From Flavobacteriales bacterium (GTDB lineage: Bacteria > Bacteroidota > Bacteroidia > Flavobacteriales_F > PHOS-HE28), in the NCBI GenBank assembly GCA_019638115.1, contig JAHBUK010000003.1, positions 744,001 through 808,000 of the forward strand: a stretch of DNA of 64,000 nt, read 5' to 3'. The position numbers were made by a program, and so were the translations under genes. The notes beneath the pieces are model-generated. The model was not told the DNA's origin. It searched no databases and saw only the letters and a list, made by a program, of their open reading frames with translations. Shown here piece by piece: positions 19,408 to 29,700 of the stretch; within the stretch, counting starts at the first letter, position 1, and each line of letters begins with the position of its first letter.

Positions 19408-20331
19408 GTGCGACTTTCACCTTCCCTTACCGCAGCCGAAGTGGCCCAATGGCTGGGCGCCCAAGTGACCGGCGATCCCCGGCGCATGGTCACCGGCATC
19501 AACGAGATCAACCGCGTGGAAGAGGGTGACCTGGTCTTCGTGGACCATCCGAAGTACTACGACAAAGCGCTGAACAGTGCGGCCACCACCATCCTGATCG
19601 ACAAGGAGATGGAGGCGCCGGCAGGCAAGGCTTTGATCATCAGCAACGACCCTTGCGGTGATTACAACCGGCTCGTGCGTCATTTCATGCCGCGTGCCGG
19701 TTGGGCGCAACAGGGCATCCACGTCGGCGAAGGGAGCGAAGTGCACCACAGCGTGGTCCTCGGAGCGAACGTCACCATCGGCCGCGATTGCATCATCAGC
19801 CCCGGCGTGGTGATCTATGAGCACACCACCATCGGCGATCGCGTCATCATTCACGCCAACACCGTGATCGGTGGCGACCCGTTCTACTACAAGAAGCGCC
19901 CCAGCGGCTACGACAAGATGCCTCCCGGGGGCAGTGTGGTCATCGAGGACGATGTGGAGATCGGTGCCCTCTGCACCATCGACCGTGGGGTGAGCGCCGA
20001 CACGCGCATCGGGCAGGGCACCAAGCTGGACAACCATGTGCAGGTGGGCCACGATACCTTGATCGGCAAGCATTGCCTGATCGCCTCGCACGTGGGCATC
20101 AGCGGTGCGGTGGTGGTGGAGGACAACGTGACCCTGTGGGGGCAGGTGGGCGTGCCCAGCAAGCTGCGGATCGGAGCCGGAGCCACCGTGCTTGGCCAGA
20201 GCGGCCTCATCGCCTCGGTGGAAGGCGGGCGCACCTATTTCGGCAGCCCGGCCGGCGAATGGAAACAGAAGATGCGCGAGATCGCCCTGCTCGGCAAGCT
20301 GCCCGAACTGTTCAAGAAATTGAAGGACTGA
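19408..20331 (+). CDS. LpxD-like UDP-3-O-acyl-glucosamine N-acyltransferase paralogue
   Basis: A 307-residue protein. The N-terminal uridine-binding-like domain (MVTGINEINRVEEGDLVFVD, then HPKYYDKALNSAATTILID) is followed from about residue 105 by a left-handed beta-helix of hexapeptide repeats, with the catalytic-type His in HVQVGHDTLIGKH. LpxD transfers a 3-hydroxyacyl chain to the 2-amine of the lipid A precursor. This one is the second copy that Flavobacteriales keep next to efp, and its exact substrate is not settled. The GTG start matches the family length and the promoter position. A GAF-SpoIIE phosphatase gene follows after 4 bp. Confidence 0.85.
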   Translation: MRLSPSLTAAEVAQWLGAQVTGDPRRMVTGINEINRVEEGDLVFVDHPKYYDKALNSAATTILIDKEMEAPAGKALIISNDPCGDYNRLVRHFMPRAGWAQQGIHVGEGSEVHHSVVLGANVTIGRDCIISPGVVIYEHTTIGDRVIIHANTVIGGDPFYYKKRPSGYDKMPPGGSVVIEDDVEIGALCTIDRGVSADTRIGQGTKLDNHVQVGHDTLIGKHCLIASHVGISGAVVVEDNVTLWGQVGVPSKLRIGAGATVLGQSGLIASVEGGRTYFGSPAGEWKQKMREIALLGKLPELFKKLKD

Positions 20332-20335
20332 TCGC

Positions 20336-21559
20336 ATGGCCCGCCTGGAACGCATCGTGGAGCGCCTGGAGCTGAAGGAGTTCCAGCTGCGCGCCTTGCT
20401 GGATGTGACCAAGGCCATCAACAGCAACATGGAGCGCAGCGAACTGCTGGTGCTCTATGAGAAGATCGTGCGCGAGGAACTGGGCATCACCCGCCTCATC
20501 CTCTTCGATCGCGACGAAGGGTGGAAGCACATCCTGGCCTTCGGTACCGATGGGCGCGAGGTGGAGGTCGATGTGGAGGCGGCCTTCAGCGATTTCAAGG
20601 ACATCCAGGTGATCGGCCCGGAGATCACCGGCGGGCTGGGGGCCTTCGATGTGGCCGTGCCCGTGTACCACCAGGAGCGCCCCCTGGCCTTCCTGCTGAT
20701 CGGCGACATCGATGAGGACGAGCAGCGCATGAGCCCCACGGTGAAGCACCTCAACTTCATCCAAACGCTCACCAACCTCATCGTGGTGGCCTTGGAGAAC
20801 AAGCGCCTGGCGAGGAAGGCCCTGCAACAAGAGCGCGAGCGCCGCGACCTGGAACTGGCGGCCGAGATGCAGAGCATGCTGGTGCCGCGTGAGCTGCCCT
20901 ACAACGACCAGATCGAGGTGGCGGCCTGGTACCAGCCCCACAGCCAGGTGGGTGGCGACTACTACGACCTGGTGCGCATCAGCAACGATGAACTCGCCCT
21001 CTGCGTGGCTGACGTGAGCGGGAAAGGCTTCGCGGCAGCGCTGCTCATGAGCAACTTCCAGGCGAACCTGCGCGCGGCCATCACCCACACCGCCGACCTT
21101 ACCCAGCTCATACACGACCTGAACCGGGTGGTGTTCTCCAATGCGCGTGGCGAGCGTTTCATCACCCTCTTCCTCGGCATCGTGGACCTGCGCACGCGCC
21201 GCTTGCGTTTCGTGAACGCCGGCCACAACCCTGCACTGCTGCACCACCGTGGCCAGAGCACTGAATTGAAGGACGGTAGCATCGCTCTGGGCATGATGCC
21301 CATGCTGCCTTTCCTGAAGATCGGCGAAGTGGAACTACCCGCTGATAGTACCCTGCTCTGCTACACCGATGGGCTGGTGGAGCAGGAGGACCGGCACGGC
21401 AAGGAGTTCGGCATGGCGCGCATGGAGCGGATCCTTGGCGACCTATCGGCCAGTGGCGCCCGCAGCGTGAACGAGGCGCTGATCACCGCCTTTGAGATGC
21501 ACCGCGATGGAAGTCCTTTCCTCGACGATATCGCCGTTTTGACGGCCCGCTTCCGATAG
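20336..21559 (+). CDS. GAF-domain PP2C-type (SpoIIE/RsbU-like) serine/threonine phosphatase
   Basis: A 407-residue cytoplasmic protein. A GAF-like sensor domain spans residues about 20-165 and a coiled coil (RKALQQERERRDLELAAEMQ) connects to the SpoIIE phosphatase near 195-405. Metal and catalytic motifs are visible: VGGDYYDLV, VADVSGKGFAAALLMS, NAGHNPALL, YTDGLVEQED and the final DDIAVLTARF. Such enzymes dephosphorylate anti-anti-sigma (STAS) proteins in partner-switching pathways. No STAS or kinase partner is in the window. It starts 4 bp after the lpxD-like gene, so the two form an operon. Confidence 0.9.
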   Translation: MARLERIVERLELKEFQLRALLDVTKAINSNMERSELLVLYEKIVREELGITRLILFDRDEGWKHILAFGTDGREVEVDVEAAFSDFKDIQVIGPEITGGLGAFDVAVPVYHQERPLAFLLIGDIDEDEQRMSPTVKHLNFIQTLTNLIVVALENKRLARKALQQERERRDLELAAEMQSMLVPRELPYNDQIEVAAWYQPHSQVGGDYYDLVRISNDELALCVADVSGKGFAAALLMSNFQANLRAAITHTADLTQLIHDLNRVVFSNARGERFITLFLGIVDLRTRRLRFVNAGHNPALLHHRGQSTELKDGSIALGMMPMLPFLKIGEVELPADSTLLCYTDGLVEQEDRHGKEFGMARMERILGDLSASGARSVNEALITAFEMHRDGSPFLDDIAVLTARFR

Positions 21560-21577
21560 CGTGACCGGCCCGGAGCG

Positions 21578-23035
21578 CTATTGCGCTTCAACCAGTGCCT
21601 TGGGCTCCGCCTGCTCCTTGGGGTACTTCAGGTCGAGCAGCACCACCATCGCCGTGAAGGCCCAGAACGGCACCGAGGCCTTGTCCAGGTCCAGGAAGTT
21701 GTTGAGCACCCCGTGCAGGTAGTAGGTGACCAGGCCGAGGTATACGGCCATGAGCAACTGGCGGTCCATGCCACGCGGCATCCGTGCATAGAGGCGCATG
21801 GCCGTGATGGTGGTTACAAGCACCAAGGCCGCCATCAGCAAGAGGCCCGGAACACCTTGCTCCGACAAGGGACCGAGGTATTCGCTGTGTGCGTTGCCCT
21901 GAAGTCCGAAGTTGGTGCTGATGATCGTGCGGTCCGCCGAGGCTTGGAAGGGGGCGTATTGGAACATGTAGGTGCCCGGTCCCCAGCCGAACACCGGGCG
22001 TTCCTCCCACATGCGCAAAGCGGAATTCCAGCGGTTGATGCGCTCCAGGTTGGATGCGTCGCTGGAGATGTTGGAGATGGACTTCACGTGCTCGCCGAGG
22101 TCATCGCTGGATTCCTCGCGGTTGCGTTCCAGGGCCAGGGTGATCTGCTCCTGGTTGGCCCAATAGAGGCCGCCCAAGGTGATGGCGCTCACGGCCAGCA
22201 CCCAGAAGGGGATGCGCAAACGCATCACCAGAAAGAGCCCCAGCGCACCCACCAGGCTCACCCAAGCGGCACGGGTGTAGGAGAAGATGAGGCCGACGAT
22301 AAGGATGCCCAGCAACAGCGTGGCGATGCCGCGCCGGGTGCGCGAGTAGCCGGTGAGCAGCGAGGCGGTGATCCCGAATGGCAGGAACATGGCGATCACG
22401 GCCCCATAGCTCGTGTGGTCCTTGAAGAAGGGCTCCATCACCCAGTGGCCGGGATCGTGCGCGAAATCGTAGGTGGAGTGGCGTATCACCGTATAGGTGA
22501 CCACGATGATGAGGCCGCTGAGCGAGGCCCAGATGAAGCTGTGCATGGCGCCCGGCCGCAGGAAGAGGCGGCTGGCCACGAAGTACATGGTGCTTACGAA
22601 CCACAGGCGGGCCGTGAAGTATTTCACCGATACCAGCGGCATGCTGCTGGGCACGATGCAGATGAGCATCCACAGCAGTTGCAGGCCGATCACCCAGGTG
22701 ATGGGATGGCGCCAGAAGGCCGCGTCGATCACGTTGCGCTCCACCGATAACTTCAGCAGGAACAGAAGCATGATCCCCACCATCAAAGGCTCGGTGGGCA
22801 GTGCGATGCCCAGGCCACCCAGTTCCATCTCCTCCAGGTTGATGGAGAGTGGTGTGGCGAAGGCGATGAAGAGCACCAGGCGTTCCAGCGAGGCGATCAT
22901 GGCCCACACGATCAGCAGCACAGCGGGCAGCAGGTTCAGCCAGTAGATCTCACGGGCCACCAGCAGGGCGTTCAGCAGCACGAACACCACGCAGGCGGCG
23001 GCGATCCAATGCTCCTTCAGAACGCGTGCGACCAT
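21578..23035 (-). CDS. O-antigen ligase / Wzy-type polymerase family protein
   Basis: A 485-residue integral-membrane protein with about eleven hydrophobic helices and one large periplasmic loop (residues about 300-390) that holds the family motif region GWGPGTYMFQYAPFQ and the HSEYLGPLSEQGVPGLLLM stretch. The Wzy_C/O-antigen ligase superfamily either joins polymerised O-chains to lipid A-core (WaaL) or polymerises repeat units (Wzy), and sequence alone does not separate them. It is the last gene of a minus-strand operon after two Wzz-type proteins (gap 3 bp) and a flippase, which supports surface polysaccharide assembly. Confidence 0.85.
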   Translation of the reverse strand: MVARVLKEHWIAAACVVFVLLNALLVAREIYWLNLLPAVLLIVWAMIASLERLVLFIAFATPLSINLEEMELGGLGIALPTEPLMVGIMLLFLLKLSVERNVIDAAFWRHPITWVIGLQLLWMLICIVPSSMPLVSVKYFTARLWFVSTMYFVASRLFLRPGAMHSFIWASLSGLIIVVTYTVIRHSTYDFAHDPGHWVMEPFFKDHTSYGAVIAMFLPFGITASLLTGYSRTRRGIATLLLGILIVGLIFSYTRAAWVSLVGALGLFLVMRLRIPFWVLAVSAITLGGLYWANQEQITLALERNREESSDDLGEHVKSISNISSDASNLERINRWNSALRMWEERPVFGWGPGTYMFQYAPFQASADRTIISTNFGLQGNAHSEYLGPLSEQGVPGLLLMAALVLVTTITAMRLYARMPRGMDRQLLMAVYLGLVTYYLHGVLNNFLDLDKASVPFWAFTAMVVLLDLKYPKEQAEPKALVEAQ

Positions 23036-23038
23036 GGC

Positions 23039-23980
23039 TCAGGAGCGTTGGTCGCGCCACACCAGCAGCACGAAACAGAGGAAAAGGGCCGAGAAGGTGC
23101 TCACCATCACGATCAGCCAGCGCACCGGGTACACCTTCTTGTCGCTCACTTCCGGATAGACCACCACGTTGGTGTAGGTGAGCTCCTTGGTAACGTCGTT
23201 CACCGCGCGTTCGTACTCGCTGATCATGCGGTCGTAGTTGTTGCGGAACAGGCTTGCCAGTTCGCTCAACTCGTTGAACTCGCCGCCTTTCTCCTCCACC
23301 TCCTTGATCATGGCCTGCACTTCCGCCAGGCGGTTGGCCGGCGCCCCGCTCTGCAGCATCCGCACGTAACCCTTGGTCAGTTCCTTCACCTGGGCGCTGT
23401 AGTCCAGCAGGCCGGCATCACGCCGCAGGGTGTTCAAGCGGGCCTCCACGCTGTCCAGCTTGGCGCGCTCGTGCTCCATGGACCGCTTGGCGATGGCCAG
23501 CACCTCGTAGGATTTCTCGCGTTGCAGCCTGCGGGCCAGCAGATTGGTCTGGTGCAGGATCTCGTTCACCATGTCACGCGCCCTTGTAGGCACCTCGTCC
23601 ACCACGTCGATGGTCACCGATTCGAGCTTGGTCTTGCTCACCTGCACGCGGTCCTTGTACTCGTTGTACAGCGCGAAGTAGCCGCCGCGGGCCGTGGTGT
23701 CCACCTCATAGGCGGTCATCAGGTCGAAGCGCTGGATGAGCGTGTCGCGGATGCTGTTGCTCTCCAGCAGCTGCAGAAGCTGGTCGGTGCGCGTTTCGGT
23801 GCTGTAGGGGGTGAGGTGCACCGGGTACACCACGGCGGTGGAGCGGTACTTGGGCTTGATGAACCAGGTTGAACTGAACACGGTGGAAAGCACCACCGCA
23901 GCGGCGCCTACCAGCAGGAAGGTGCGCCACTTGGTGCGGGCCAGATCAAAGAACCCGCGGAAGGATAGTTCATGCGACAT
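23039..23980 (-). CDS. Wzz-type chain-length determinant protein (second of two)
   Basis: A 313-residue protein with a membrane helix near residues 18-40 and another at the C-terminus (VRWLIVMVSTFSALFLCFVL). Between them is a mostly helical, coiled-coil periplasmic region (ERAKLDSVEARLNTLRRDAG, IKEVEEKGGEFNELSELASL). This is the polysaccharide co-polymerase layout that sets chain length during polymerisation. There is no cytoplasmic tyrosine kinase domain. It overlaps the preceding Wzz gene by 11 bp, and the ligase/polymerase gene follows after 3 bp. Confidence 0.85.
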   Translation of the reverse strand: MSHELSFRGFFDLARTKWRTFLLVGAAAVVLSTVFSSTWFIKPKYRSTAVVYPVHLTPYSTETRTDQLLQLLESNSIRDTLIQRFDLMTAYEVDTTARGGYFALYNEYKDRVQVSKTKLESVTIDVVDEVPTRARDMVNEILHQTNLLARRLQREKSYEVLAIAKRSMEHERAKLDSVEARLNTLRRDAGLLDYSAQVKELTKGYVRMLQSGAPANRLAEVQAMIKEVEEKGGEFNELSELASLFRNNYDRMISEYERAVNDVTKELTYTNVVVYPEVSDKKVYPVRWLIVMVSTFSALFLCFVLLVWRDQRS

Positions 23981-24992
23981 GGCTGGCTCGGATCTTCCGG
24001 ATGTTCTCCTGCACCACGATCAGCAGCAGGGCCAGCAGGAGGGCGGCAATGGTGCTGATGGCGACCACCAACCAGCGGATGGGGTATGCCTTTTTATCGG
24101 ACGCCTGCGCACGGTTCACCACGAACTTGTGGGGCAAGTCGCTGTCGCGGTCGGCCTGCGCCTGCTCCAACTTCATGCGCAGGATGCTCAAGCGCTTGGT
24201 CTCGTTGAAGATGCGGTCCTGGATGGTGACGTAGGCACCGCCGTGCTCGGCCAGCACCTTGAAGCGGTCCTCGAACTCGCGGATGGCGCGCTGGTCGCCT
24301 TTCACGATGGCCGCGCCGAGGTATTCGTTGTAACGCTCGCTCTGGGTGTGGTAATCGTGCACGCCCAGTTGGCGCAATTGCCGCAGGCTGTCGTCCATCA
24401 TCCGGATGTTGTCCTCCAACTGCTTCACCTTGCGCTCCACCACCGCAAAGCCCTTATCCGCACGTTCCTGGGCCATCTCCTTCCACACGCTGTCCACCTG
24501 GTCGGCTATGTAGTTGGCGATGTCCGCGGCACGCTCTGCCTTGGGGTCGCGCACCGTGACCCGCACGCTGCCGAACTTGGTGTACTCGAACTTGATGTGC
24601 TCGTCGTAGGCTTTCTGCAGGTCGCTCATCCGGTGCTTGGCGTCGGGCTTGATGCGGTACACCTCCATCAGCTCGAAGGTCTCGGAAACACGGTCGCGCA
24701 CGCGGTCGCTCTCCAGCATCTGCAACAACTGCTCGGCGTCCTGCTCATCGCCCAGCGCAAGAATGTCGTCGCGCCCGGTGCTTTGCTCGCTCAACAGTGC
24801 CTTGGAAATGGAGTTGGTGATCGCCGGGAACATGATCACCTCGCTCTCATAGAGGGGGCGGATCACGAAGGCGGCGATCACACCGGTGATCATGCCCAGT
24901 AGCGTTACGCCGATGATGAGCCGCCGTCGTGCCCAGAGGAAGAGGATCAGGTCGAAGGAATCCAGATCGGCGGTGCTGCGCTTGTCCTGCAT
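23970..24992 (-). CDS. Wzz-type chain-length determinant protein (first of two)
   Basis: A 340-residue paralogue of the next gene. It has a membrane helix near residues 22-44 (LIIGVTLLGMITGVIAAFV), a long helical periplasmic part and a C-terminal helix (IRWLVVAISTIAALLLALLL). Both copies share the ending DKKAYPIRWLVV / DKKVYPVRWLIV and the same spacing of RVRDRVSETFELMEVY-like and IRDTLIQRFDLMTAYEV-like segments. ATG 24992 was chosen for the family-typical short N-terminus. A -7 box lies 24 nt upstream. Two adjacent co-polymerases may form a mixed complex or set two modal lengths. This is inference. Confidence 0.85.
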   Translation of the reverse strand: MQDKRSTADLDSFDLILFLWARRRLIIGVTLLGMITGVIAAFVIRPLYESEVIMFPAITNSISKALLSEQSTGRDDILALGDEQDAEQLLQMLESDRVRDRVSETFELMEVYRIKPDAKHRMSDLQKAYDEHIKFEYTKFGSVRVTVRDPKAERAADIANYIADQVDSVWKEMAQERADKGFAVVERKVKQLEDNIRMMDDSLRQLRQLGVHDYHTQSERYNEYLGAAIVKGDQRAIREFEDRFKVLAEHGGAYVTIQDRIFNETKRLSILRMKLEQAQADRDSDLPHKFVVNRAQASDKKAYPIRWLVVAISTIAALLLALLLIVVQENIRKIRASHVA

Positions 24993-25016
24993 GGAGGGGG
25001 TGCTTCGAAAGAGGGC

Positions 25017-25024
25017 CAAATGTA
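25017..25024 (-). promoter_or_regulatory. -7 box for the wzz-wzz-ligase operon
   Basis: The minus strand reads TACATTTG, a full TAnnTTTG match, 24 nt before the first wzz ATG and just after the flippase gene ends. The three downstream genes can therefore be transcribed apart from the flippase. Confidence 0.5.
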
Positions 25025-25062
25025 ACCGTTCAGGCCGGGCGGAAGTGCCTGCCACGGGGGCA

Positions 25063-26508
25063 TCAACGCGTTCCGGGGAGCGGCATTGCCCGAAGGTCCT
25101 TCACCTGCACCAGGCCACTGCCGAAGACCCAGGCCAGCGCGGCGGCGGCATACAGGCCGAAGCCCGCGCCGGTGCTGGGCAGGAGCCGATTGCACAGGTG
25201 CAGCAGCAGGAACAGGCCCCCGGCATAAAGTGCCGCGCGGCCCAGGGCGCCCAGCAGCTTGGAGCGCTCCACCAGGGCGGCCGCCAGGCCCAGTTGTACC
25301 AGGGCCGTGGCCACCTGGGTGATCAGGCTGGCCCACGCGGCCCCTTCCACCTGCCAGCGCGGGATGCAGTAGAGGTTGAGGCCGATGTTGAGCACCGCGC
25401 CCGCCCCGGCCATCAGGTTCAGGCGGCGCAGGTCGCCCCGGGCCGTGAGCAGGGTGCCGAAGATGTAGGTGCTGCTCACGGCCACGAAACACCACAGCAG
25501 GATGGCCAGCACGGGTGCGCTCCGCTCCGTGTGCTCGTGGTACACCAGCTCCATCAGGGCGGAGGCGTGCACGGTGCCCGCCACCGCCACGGCCAAGGCA
25601 CCGGCCATCACCAGCCGGAAGGCGAGGGACACCAGTGCCGAAACATCCTCCCGTCCGCCCAGCATGCGGCTGAACAGGGGCAGCAGCAGCCCCGCGAAGA
25701 GGAAGCCGAACATGTTGAGCGCCTCGAAGAAGCGGAAGCCTTGTGCGTAGATGCCCGCCTGCAAGGCACCATCGGGCAGCATCCGCTCCAGCATCAAGGT
25801 GTCGGTGCGGTAGTAGAAGGTCATCAGCAGGATCAACAAAGCGTAGGGCAGGCTTTGGCGCACCATCAGCAGGCTCAGCGCCGGACGCCAGCGGGGCAGC
25901 ACCCGCCCCCCGAGCCGCATCACCAGCACCACCGCCACCAGCACACTGAAGCCGTAGGCCGCGGTCTGCGCCCACACGAACCACTCGATCCGGAAGGGGG
26001 ATCCGCTGGCACGCCCCCACAAGAGCCAGCCCACCAGGCCGATCAGCAGCACGCGGTCCAGCACGCTCAGCAGGCTGTCCTGCCGGAACCGCTGCGCGCC
26101 GGCGATGTTGCTGCGCAGGTAGAGCAGGGTGGCGGCCAGCGCCTGGTTCAGCACCAGCCAGCCCAGCATGCCCAGTTCGGCACCGGAGTAGCCCAGCAGC
26201 AGGCCACCGCCCACGGTCAGCAAGGCATAGAGCAGCACCAGCAGCACCCGCACGCCCACGATGCCCCTCAGGTACTTGTCCATCAGGTGCGTGTGCCGGG
26301 CCACGTTCCGCGTGTTGTAGTTGGTGATCCCCAGGTCCAGCACGATGTTCAGCAGGAAACTGAGGCTCAGCAACGCGGCGTAAGTGCCGTAGCTGGCACT
26401 GCCCACGGCCTGCTGCACCCCGGCGTCGATCCCCAGGATGTAGAAGGGCTTCACCAGCAGGTTCAGCACCAGCACCAGGGCCAGGTTGGAAAGGAAGGTG
26501 CGTTGCAT
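25063..26508 (-). CDS. Polysaccharide flippase (Wzx/MATE-like, MOP superfamily)
   Basis: A 481-residue integral-membrane protein with about 12-14 hydrophobic helices. The start MQRTFLSNLALVLVLNLLVKP, followed by DAGVQQAVGSASYGTYAALL and the LDLGITNYNTRNVA motif near residue 65, is typical of oligosaccharide flippases. These move undecaprenyl-linked repeat units across the inner membrane. It is followed on the same strand, 70 bp on, by two Wzz-type genes and an O-antigen ligase/polymerase gene. No glycosyltransferases accompany it here, so the sugar-building genes must lie elsewhere apart from the GT4 gene at 37.5 kb. Confidence 0.87.
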   Translation of the reverse strand: MQRTFLSNLALVLVLNLLVKPFYILGIDAGVQQAVGSASYGTYAALLSLSFLLNIVLDLGITNYNTRNVARHTHLMDKYLRGIVGVRVLLVLLYALLTVGGGLLLGYSGAELGMLGWLVLNQALAATLLYLRSNIAGAQRFRQDSLLSVLDRVLLIGLVGWLLWGRASGSPFRIEWFVWAQTAAYGFSVLVAVVLVMRLGGRVLPRWRPALSLLMVRQSLPYALLILLMTFYYRTDTLMLERMLPDGALQAGIYAQGFRFFEALNMFGFLFAGLLLPLFSRMLGGREDVSALVSLAFRLVMAGALAVAVAGTVHASALMELVYHEHTERSAPVLAILLWCFVAVSSTYIFGTLLTARGDLRRLNLMAGAGAVLNIGLNLYCIPRWQVEGAAWASLITQVATALVQLGLAAALVERSKLLGALGRAALYAGGLFLLLHLCNRLLPSTGAGFGLYAAAALAWVFGSGLVQVKDLRAMPLPGTR

Positions 26509-26783
26509 GGGTGGCCGTTCGGCGCCGTGAAGATGGGGAGTCCGGCGGATGTAGCACGGATCGCATGGGGGGCACGTCACACCTGGCCTATCCGATCATC
26601 GTCGTTGCTGGTGGAGTGAGAACGAGCAACGATAGCACCACGTCTTTTCGGTAGACCTCAAGGAGCTGCGCGTTCTAAATAGCAAAACATATAACCTGTG
26701 CAATGGGTATTTTTCACAGGTCCCGCTATCTCAGAAGACCCTTCCTTCGTCAGTGTTGGTTCACAAGATCCGACACAAGAGCC
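26509..26783. other. Intergenic region between divergent flippase and T9SS genes
   Basis: A 275-bp non-coding stretch. From about 26600 onward the base composition becomes visibly richer in A+T than the DNA to the left, marking entry to the accessory block. It should hold the promoters of both divergent genes, but I see no convincing TAnnTTTG box with a -33 partner. Confidence 0.4.
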
Positions 26784-29700
26784 ATGAAGAACAAAAGAGA
26801 CCTTCTGAAAGCCTTGCTGGTAGCGCCTTTCCTGATACCCCCCCCCCCCTATAGAACCCTTGGGTGACAAGGGTTTCCCGAGCATGCACCCCACAGCTAA
26901 CGCCCAGAGCGACGCTTGGGTGGTAGGCTCGCAGTGGGTGGACTTGTATGGCGCCCAACAAACCGGCACTTGGCCGGTGACCAGCCTACCCACCTCTGCG
27001 CTTCCCAACCGCTACAATGGAACGCCTGCACTTCGCAGCCAACTTACGCGGAGCGATGGCGATGGCAACTTGCTGTTCTTCGCCGTGGATGGGAACATCT
27101 ACGATGCCGATGGGTATCTCATCGCGGATGCATCCGGGGCCAATTGCCAGGAATGCGTGGAGCCTGGCATCATGGAAATGCTGGCTGTTCCTGTGCCGGG
27201 TACCTGCGGGATCTTCTACCTGCTAGCCAGTAACCTGGCCGTATCTGAACCGGGTCTGAACACACAGATAAGTGTGAGCATCCTGGACATGAACCGACCC
27301 AATATCTACTGGCCAGGTCGGTCTGGAGCACTCGTTGGTCTGTTGGATGGAGGGCTTACAAATTCCTTCCCGGCATTTGCAGACTGGGAAAGCGATCTGT
27401 TCGACACCAATCCTAATTCCCAGAGCGATTTTTCAGCGCTGTTGAGCGTGCCCGAGCAGTACGACGTGAAGTTGAGCTCTCCGATGATCCGGGTGATCGA
27501 CCCGGACGGCGATGGCAGTCTCTACTGGATGTACTTTGTGTTGAAGGACAAAGTGTTGGCCTATCGCATTGATGCCACCGGCATCCACTTGGTGAACACC
27601 GGTAACAGTGGGGCCATACCCACCTACTTCACACCCCAGCCCTTGGGACAAAAAAGTTACATGCGAGATGCTGATGTGGCCATGGACGGAGATGGTCGGG
27701 TCGCACTGGTCATGGGAGATTGCCACTTGAGCGTGTTCGATGCCAATACCGGACAGACCAATGGCTTCCATCAACTGCTCGTGCTGCGATTCAATGCCAA
27801 CACCGGTGCCTTCATCAATGCTACCGGGCACAATTTCGATGGCAGCAGTGGCAAACCGGATATGATCTGTTCTGTTGAGCCTACAGCGCCCGCCCCTAAC
27901 GTGCGCCCCGGTCTGAATGGCCTTGCGTTCATCAACAACGCCACCCAAGTGCTTTTTACGGGGGAACGCGTGAATGCCACCAACACCGGCTGGGAACCCA
28001 CCATTGGCATCTACGACCTTGCCACCCAGACTTGGGAAGACCTCGTGACCACTTTGAACATTGCCGACCCTGTGAAGTACGTGCGCTCGCGGCTGCATCG
28101 CAACCGCATGCCCGGCAGCAATGCACTTGCGGTGTACATGCCCTACCCGATCTCGGGCACCACCGGCAATGTGGCCGCATTGCTGGATGTGGAGAACAGC
28201 GGGAACATCCAGTTCGTGCCAACGCTGGCAACGTCCGGACTGAGCGCAGCCCATCAACTTGAGTTGCCCGCAGGAACCTCATCAGGCTTCTTGCAACCCA
28301 TCTTCCTCAATACCCAGATCACCAAGGACGACTATGTGGTGAACGCCTTGGGCGACTTCAGTGGATACTGTTGCGCATACTACACCTTGCTGGATGCGGA
28401 GCCGGGTTATGAAGCGGCTGGTATAACCACGTGGAGCCCCACCAATAATCCATTCGGCAATGTCGCGGAAGTAACCTTTGCCAGCGATCTGGTCATTCCT
28501 TCAGGTGCGGGCTTGACCATCAATAACATGACCATACGCTTCGGCCCCAACGCGAAACTCGTGGTCCAGCGAGGTGCGCGGCTGATCGGCAATAACTCCA
28601 CTTTCACAGCCATTGAGTGCAATACCCGCTGGCCGGGTATCCGGGTGGAGGGTACCACCAATGACCCGGAGCAGGAAGGTGCTGGGCATGGCCGCCTGCA
28701 GTTCATTGGCTGCACGGTGGAACATGCCGTAACCGGCATCTATGGCGGCAGGCAGCTATCCTTCCCGCCGAACAACTTGTATTTCGGCGGCTGGGTGGTA
28801 GCGCGCAACAGTGTATTCCGCGATTGTGTGAACGGTGTTCACTTTGAGAACTACCGTCGCCTGTCCGGGTCGGGCCAGGAGACTCCGAATGCCAATGAAT
28901 TCTCCGGTTGCCAGTTCCGCACGACCAGTGCGTGGCGCGGCGGCAACCCTGCTCGTGGCGCACATTTGTTCCGAGTGAATGGGATCATGTTCGTGGATTG
29001 TTCATTCGTGAACGAAATTCCCGAGCTGTTCAGCAACCCAGCGCATCGGGGCATGGGCATCCAAGCAAGAATGGCAGGTTTCCATTGCTTAGCCACCACG
29101 GCAGATCCAGCAAGCCGTTTCGAGAACTTGCATGTGGGGGTTTACAGCAGCTCCTACCTACCCGATGTGAGCTACACGATCCGCGGTGGCGAGTTCGTGA
29201 ACAACTTCAAGGGAGTGGTGGACCTTGCCGGACGCGATGGTGTGATCGTGGACAACAGCTTCAGCACCCTGCAAGCGCCATCCGGCACCATCACCCAGAC
29301 CAGCATCGGCATCCAACTCTTCCAAACGGAACGCTATGCCGTGGAGAAGAACACCTTCACCAGCCCGGGCAACTCCGTCCCGAGTACGGGTATCTGGTTC
29401 ACTGGGCCAACCCAGTCCGACAACCGCATCTACGACAACGACTTCACCGACCTCAACTTCGGCTGCGTAGTGGAGGGCAGGCACTTAGCGGAGGGTATGT
29501 CCCAAGACATTGCACCAGGGCTTCAATTGCTGTGTGGTCAACACGAAAACAATCAAGTGGACCAACTGATACTGGGCCAGACCGGATATGTCCGATATCG
29601 GCAAGGCTTACCCAGTGGCGGAAATACAACCGCCAACAACACCTTCAATAGCGCGGTGGATTGCAACACCAGCGGCAACAACCCAAGCTTCCACCCCTTC

